From Actinomycetes bacterium (lineage in GTDB: Bacteria; Actinomycetota; Acidimicrobiia; Acidimicrobiales; JAJYPT01): a DNA stretch of 17,597 nucleotides. Numbering within the stretch: position 1 is the stretch's first letter; each line of letters opens with the position of its first letter. Below are positions 14,736 through 17,597 of this stretch, in pieces. The translations under genes were made by a program, and so were the position numbers. The notes under the pieces were generated by a model. The model did no database searches, was not told where the DNA came from, and saw only the letters and a list, made by a program, of their open reading frames with translations. The stretch lies in the NCBI GenBank assembly GCA_021795135.1, contig JAJYPT010000020.1, positions 1 to 17,597 on the forward strand, given 5' to 3'.

Positions 14736-16712
14736 TTAACTTAGGGAATTAATTAAATTTTGACAATGTTGAACTACATTTTCAGCATTAAAGCCGAAAC
14801 GCTCCATATTCACAGCCCCAGGAGCAGAAGATCCAAATCTATCTATAGAAATAGTGGCATCTGCATATCGTTCCCAACCAAAAGAAACGCCAGCTTCTAC
14901 TGCCAAAGTTGGAATTCCAACAGGTAGTACAGAGTTTTGATAATCTTTTGACTGGGCGGCAAAAAGATCCCATGAAGGCATAGAAACAACCCTAGCTGAT
15001 ATACCTTTGTCAGCTAGTAATTTAGCAGCTTGTATGCAGATATGGACTTCACTGCCTGTACCTATAATTACTATATCTTCTTCATCTTTGTCAGGGCGAT
15101 GCAACACATAGGCTCCCTTGTCAACTTCTTCACCTTGACTAGAGGTTTGTTCTAATACAGGTAGATCTTGACGACTTAGAATTAGAGCGGTAGGACCATT
15201 GCTATCAACTGCAATACGCCATGCTTGAGCACATTCATTTGCATCTGCGGGCCTTATTACTCTAAGTCCAGGCATTGCTCTAATAGAGGCGAGATGTTCT
15301 ATGGGTTGATGAGTAGGACCATCTTCTCCAAGTCCAATAGAATCATGTGTCCAAGAGTAAATGACATGGGCATCGCTAAGAGCGGCTAGACGAACAGCTG
15401 GGCGCATGTAGTCACTAAATATAAAGAAAGTACCACCAAGAGGAAGTGCGCCTCCATGTAGAGCCATTCCATTCATAATAGCGCCCATGGCATGTTCTCT
15501 AATGCCGTAATATATTTGGCGTCCATCAGGACTAGCAGCTGATTGAGCTGAAGCTTCTGGAATTCTAGTGCCGGTGTTTCCAGTAAGGTCAGCTCCTCCT
15601 GAAAGCAACCCAGGAATTACATCAGCAGTTGCAGCTAGACAAGCTCCTATAGCTTTTCTAGTAGCAATTTTTTCTCCAGCTTTCCAAGATGGAAGTTTTT
15701 GTTGCCATCCTGGGATTCCTCTTCCAGATTGACAAGTCTGCCAAGCTTGTTTGTCTCCAGTATAAGAAGCTAGTCTTTGTTCCCATTCTTGACTTAGTTT
15801 TTGTCCACGCTCGATAGTTTGTCTATACATATCTATAACTTCTTGTGGAACCCAAAAATCTTCTTCAGGAGGAATTCCTAAAATTTCTTTAGTTAGTTTG
15901 ATTTCTGCTTCACCAAAAGGATCGCCATGAGCAGAAGATGTGTCAACTTTATTTGGAGATGGCCAACCAATATGGCTTTTTAGAATAATAATTGAAGGCT
16001 TATCTTCGACAGACATAGCTCTGCGTAAAGCTTTTTCCAAAGCTTGGGTATCGTTTGCAATTTCTCCTACTTCGTCTACGTCCCACCCATAGGCTCTAAA
16101 TCTTTCAGCGGTATTGTCGCTAAAAGAAAGTGAAGTAGGTCCATCAATTGAAATTTCATTATCATCATAGACATAAATCAAACGGCCTAAGCCTAAATGA
16201 CCAGCCAAGGAGGCTGCTTCATGAGAAATGCCTTCTTCGAGGTCACCATCACTACAAAGGACAAAAGTATAATGGTTACAAAGTTCGGGGCTAAAGCGAG
16301 CCCTTAGCCAACGTTCGGCTATGCCCATACCAACTGCTGTTGCAAAACCTTGACCTAGGGGACCAGTAGTTGTTTCTACTCCAAGAGTATGATGTACCTC
16401 TGGGTGTCCAGGCGTTGCGCTTTCCCATTGACGAAAAGACTTTAAGTCATCAAGGGTCAAGCCATAGCCACATAGGTAAAGCATTGAATATAACAAAATA
16501 GAAGCATGTCCTACAGACAGAACAAAACGGTCTCGGTCTGGCCAATGAGGATTGCTTGGATCATGGCGCATTACTTTTGTGAAAAGTACATGAGCTAGTG
16601 GTGCTAGGGCCATGGCAGTTCCGGGATGACCGGAATTGGCTTTTTGAGGGGCATCCATGGCAAGACCGCGAATGACATTGATACCTAATTGTTCGAGATT
16701 GCTATCCTTCAT
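14736..16712 (-). CDS. tkt: Transketolase
   Basis: Thiamine-diphosphate enzyme moving two-carbon ketol units between sugar phosphates. The 658-residue protein has all expected parts: SGHPG with His29, RFVLSVGHAS (62-71), TTGPLGQG (115-122), the ThDP/metal-binding segment SDGDLEEG (154-161) with Asn185 in DDNEISIDG, and the pyrimidine-domain GLGEDGPTHQPIEHL. A C-terminal domain starting near KGAYVL follows. SDGDLxEG in place of the more common GDGxLxEG is, as I recall, usual in actinobacterial transketolases. ATG at 16712 has AGGAT 7 nt upstream. First intact gene of the - strand metabolic cluster; the 84-bp gap to the FIST remnant presumably holds its promoter, but no convincing pair of hexamers was seen. 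Confidence 0.97.
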   Translation of the reverse strand: MKDSNLEQLGINVIRGLAMDAPQKANSGHPGTAMALAPLAHVLFTKVMRHDPSNPHWPDRDRFVLSVGHASILLYSMLYLCGYGLTLDDLKSFRQWESATPGHPEVHHTLGVETTTGPLGQGFATAVGMGIAERWLRARFSPELCNHYTFVLCSDGDLEEGISHEAASLAGHLGLGRLIYVYDDNEISIDGPTSLSFSDNTAERFRAYGWDVDEVGEIANDTQALEKALRRAMSVEDKPSIIILKSHIGWPSPNKVDTSSAHGDPFGEAEIKLTKEILGIPPEEDFWVPQEVIDMYRQTIERGQKLSQEWEQRLASYTGDKQAWQTCQSGRGIPGWQQKLPSWKAGEKIATRKAIGACLAATADVIPGLLSGGADLTGNTGTRIPEASAQSAASPDGRQIYYGIREHAMGAIMNGMALHGGALPLGGTFFIFSDYMRPAVRLAALSDAHVIYSWTHDSIGLGEDGPTHQPIEHLASIRAMPGLRVIRPADANECAQAWRIAVDSNGPTALILSRQDLPVLEQTSSQGEEVDKGAYVLHRPDKDEEDIVIIGTGSEVHICIQAAKLLADKGISARVVSMPSWDLFAAQSKDYQNSVLPVGIPTLAVEAGVSFGWERYADATISIDRFGSSAPGAVNMERFGFNAENVVQHCQNLINSLS

Positions 16713-16796
16713 TTATACATCCTAACTATTTTTAGAGCATTAGACCGATCGAAATAGCGATAGGTATAATGTATTGCTGTTTTTAAATTAAATTGT

Positions 16797-17316
16797 TTAA
16801 CTAAAAATTACTATTGAAGTACTAAATTCGTGGACAAAATTACCTCTTCCTACTGGGCTAAATTCTCCAGAAGTGAAAAATCCAGCCATAGGAGCATTGT
16901 TGCAAGATCTTGCTAGTGCCTTTATGGTGTGATTCGGTATTTTGAACATCTGCATTCCTCGTATTTTGGAAGTAAATAAAAGAACTGATTTAGCTTCACA
17001 ATTGCCAAGGAGTATTTCTAAATCATAATCTGGTGTTTGTATATCATGTAGGTGAAATTGTACAGTTGTGCCTATTGGCATTGCTTCGTCTGTAGTTATT
17101 GAACCTTTTTCCATGTCTAAGTCAACAACATCTCGGATTAGAAAGTCTTGTGAGTTAAATTCTACTTCATGTTCATTTATGAACTCTTCCTAAAACTAAA
17201 CCGATTGAATTTAGTAGCTCTAAATCTTTTGGAGTGAAAGTATTTTAGCAATCTCTCTAAGTTTTTCTAAAGCAGTTTCCCCGGCCATCTCATAGATGGT
17301 ATTGTTTTTAGATTTT
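16797..17316 (-). pseudogene. FIST sensory-domain gene, 3' part, interrupted and frameshifted
   Basis: FIST proteins are ligand-sensing domain proteins (FIST_N plus FIST_C). The longest open stretch, downstream of 17192, has the FIST_C hallmarks QDFLIRDVV, TTVQFHL, VLLFTSKIRGMQMF and, near the C-terminus, GFFTSGEFSPVGRGNFVHEF. Homology continues upstream of the only ATG (17114), so this is not a complete gene. Reading on, TIYEMAGETALEKLREIAKIL matches the usual VYELdGxxALExLRE segment in one frame. FTPKDLELLNSIGLVLGRV follows in a second frame (about 17239-17183), and INEHEVEFNSQDFLIR in the first frame again. In-frame stops lie at 17220-17222 and 17190-17192. The 5' side ends at the IS junction, so the N-terminal half should lie beyond the right edge. 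Confidence 0.8.
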
Positions 17317-17470
17317 TTGACTGCTCCCACGACTAAAGTCGTGGGATTCTTGGACTCAAGCTGCCGTGGTTTGCGCACAAACCTTGGTCTTATTGCCATC
17401 ATCATCCACTGGAACTACAATATTTTTGGGTTTAGCCCCGCCCAAAAATACCCCAGTAGTACGAACAGGG
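17317..17470 (-). ncRNA. Predicted omega-RNA (reRNA) scaffold of TnpB
   Basis: In IS200/IS605 elements the TnpB guide RNA is made from the 3' end of tnpB and the right end, and its 3' guide comes from the flanking DNA. The arrangement seen (tnpB stop at 17356, hairpin at 17325-17346, tip at 17317) fits this. The 5' limit given is only a guess based on typical lengths. The guide would be the ~16-20 nt just past the tip, at 17316 down to about 17297, which is FIST coding sequence. Confidence 0.4.
17325..17346. repeat. Right-end hairpin of the IS200/IS605 element
   Basis: TCCCACGAC (17325-17333) and GTCGTGGGA (17338-17346) form a perfect 9-bp inverted repeat around a 4-nt loop. It lies 9 bp from the tnpB stop codon and 4 bases from the putative terminal TCAA. 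Such hairpins are recognised by TnpA as single-stranded DNA and, as RNA, form part of the TnpB guide-RNA scaffold. Confidence 0.85.
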
Positions 17471-17597
17471 TTTAAGTTTCTTGCAGCATTGCGGTCTCGA
17501 TCTAAGACCAATCCACACTCTTTACAATTAAATACCCTATCCGACAACTCTATGCGAGGCTTGGCTATCGCCGCGCAACTACTACATTTTTGTGTTG
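17356..17597 (-). CDS. tnpB: TnpB (IS200/IS605-family RNA-guided nuclease), C-terminal part
   Basis: The frame runs in from the right edge and ends at TGA 17356-17358, giving the last 80 residues. It shows the TnpB zinc ribbon, CSSC then CKEC about 20 residues later, followed by LVLDRDRNAARNLN, in which the first or second Asp is the third RuvC catalytic acid. A typical SDRVFNCKECG linker is present. After the motif comes a 38-residue tail ending VCAQTTAA. TnpB is an RNA-guided DNA nuclease related to the ancestor of Cas12. The usual CSxCG has Ala instead of Gly (CSSCAA), a mild deviation. Whether the full gene is intact cannot be judged here. Confidence 0.85.
   Translation of the reverse strand, partial: TQKCSSCAAIAKPRIELSDRVFNCKECGLVLDRDRNAARNLNPVRTTGVFLGGAKPKNIVVPVDDDGNKTKVCAQTTAA

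Larger units (their letters stand above)
17317..17597 (-). mobile_element. Right end of an IS200/IS605-family (tnpB) element
   Basis: This segment holds the 3' end of tnpB, then a right-end hairpin TCCCACGAC-TTTA-GTCGTGGGA, and then GCAGTCAA (minus-strand reading). A subterminal imperfect palindrome followed by TCAA is typical of IS200/IS605 right ends (ISDra2-like), placing the tip at about 17317. On the other side the sequence becomes FIST coding sequence at once. The element enters from the right edge, so its left end and any tnpA are not visible. Its base composition is less AT-rich than the surrounding genes, fitting recent arrival. Confidence 0.75.

Noticed and set aside
16765..16770. 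TATAAT on the + strand upstream of tkt
   Set aside because: Wrong strand for tkt, no -35 partner, and nothing downstream on the + strand to express.
16797..17114. Complete 105-residue gene with ATG at 17114
   Set aside because: FIST similarity extends at least 25 codons upstream of that ATG and then into other frames, so this is the tail of a broken gene.
17220..17405. 61-codon open frame on the - strand, MMMAIRPRFV...
   Set aside because: It is a chimera: its first part is out-of-frame tnpB 3' sequence and the right-end hairpin, its second part is FIST remnant. It is not a gene.

Overview
The window is AT-rich DNA that looks like a low-GC member of the Actinomycetota. Three things suggest this. 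OpcA is known mainly from actinobacteria and cyanobacteria. FbiC is a single fused CofG-CofH polypeptide, the actinobacterial arrangement. The gene order tkt-tal-pgi-zwf-opcA-pgl is the usual actinobacterial pentose-phosphate cluster, and several small proteins resemble conserved hypothetical proteins of Acidimicrobiia-like genomes. The class-level placement is inference from memory of such proteins, not from a search.

Left third (1-5406), mostly + strand. The 3' end of an unidentified gene is followed by tyrS (tyrosyl-tRNA synthetase), a flavin-reductase-like FMN-binding protein and a ribonuclease D homologue that overlaps it by one base. A small conserved protein on the - strand faces the ribonuclease end-on. 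A 158-bp divergent spacer then leads to a 75-residue protein with two identical-spacing CCHC zinc-knuckle-like motifs and a 65-residue helical protein. A noncoding stretch of about 470 bp (4072-4539) contains a perfect 36-bp palindrome and candidate terminators. It precedes an SDR oxidoreductase of the YghA/YhdF general-stress type.

Middle and right (5506-16712), all - strand. Read in transcription order: tkt, tal, pgi (tal and pgi overlap by ATGA), a 150-bp spacer with a candidate promoter, then zwf, opcA, pgl, fbiC and a LOG-family phosphoribohydrolase-like gene. The last five are packed with overlaps or gaps of 16, 4, 7 and 1 nt. G6P isomerase, G6P dehydrogenase with its OpcA partner and 6-phosphogluconolactonase form the oxidative entry to the pentose phosphate pathway. 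Transketolase and transaldolase form the non-oxidative branch. The F420-precursor synthase FbiC in the same unit ties deazaflavin synthesis to the cell's main NADPH-producing route.

Right edge (16797-17597). This part is decayed and mobile. The C-terminal half of a FIST sensory-domain gene is interrupted by the right end of an IS200/IS605-type element carrying tnpB; only the last ~80 codons of tnpB are inside the window. The FIST remnant also has two compensating frameshifts. The hairpin at the element's right end marks the junction and the likely omega-RNA scaffold, so the adjacent FIST sequence would serve as the TnpB guide.

No tRNA, rRNA or CRISPR array was recognised.
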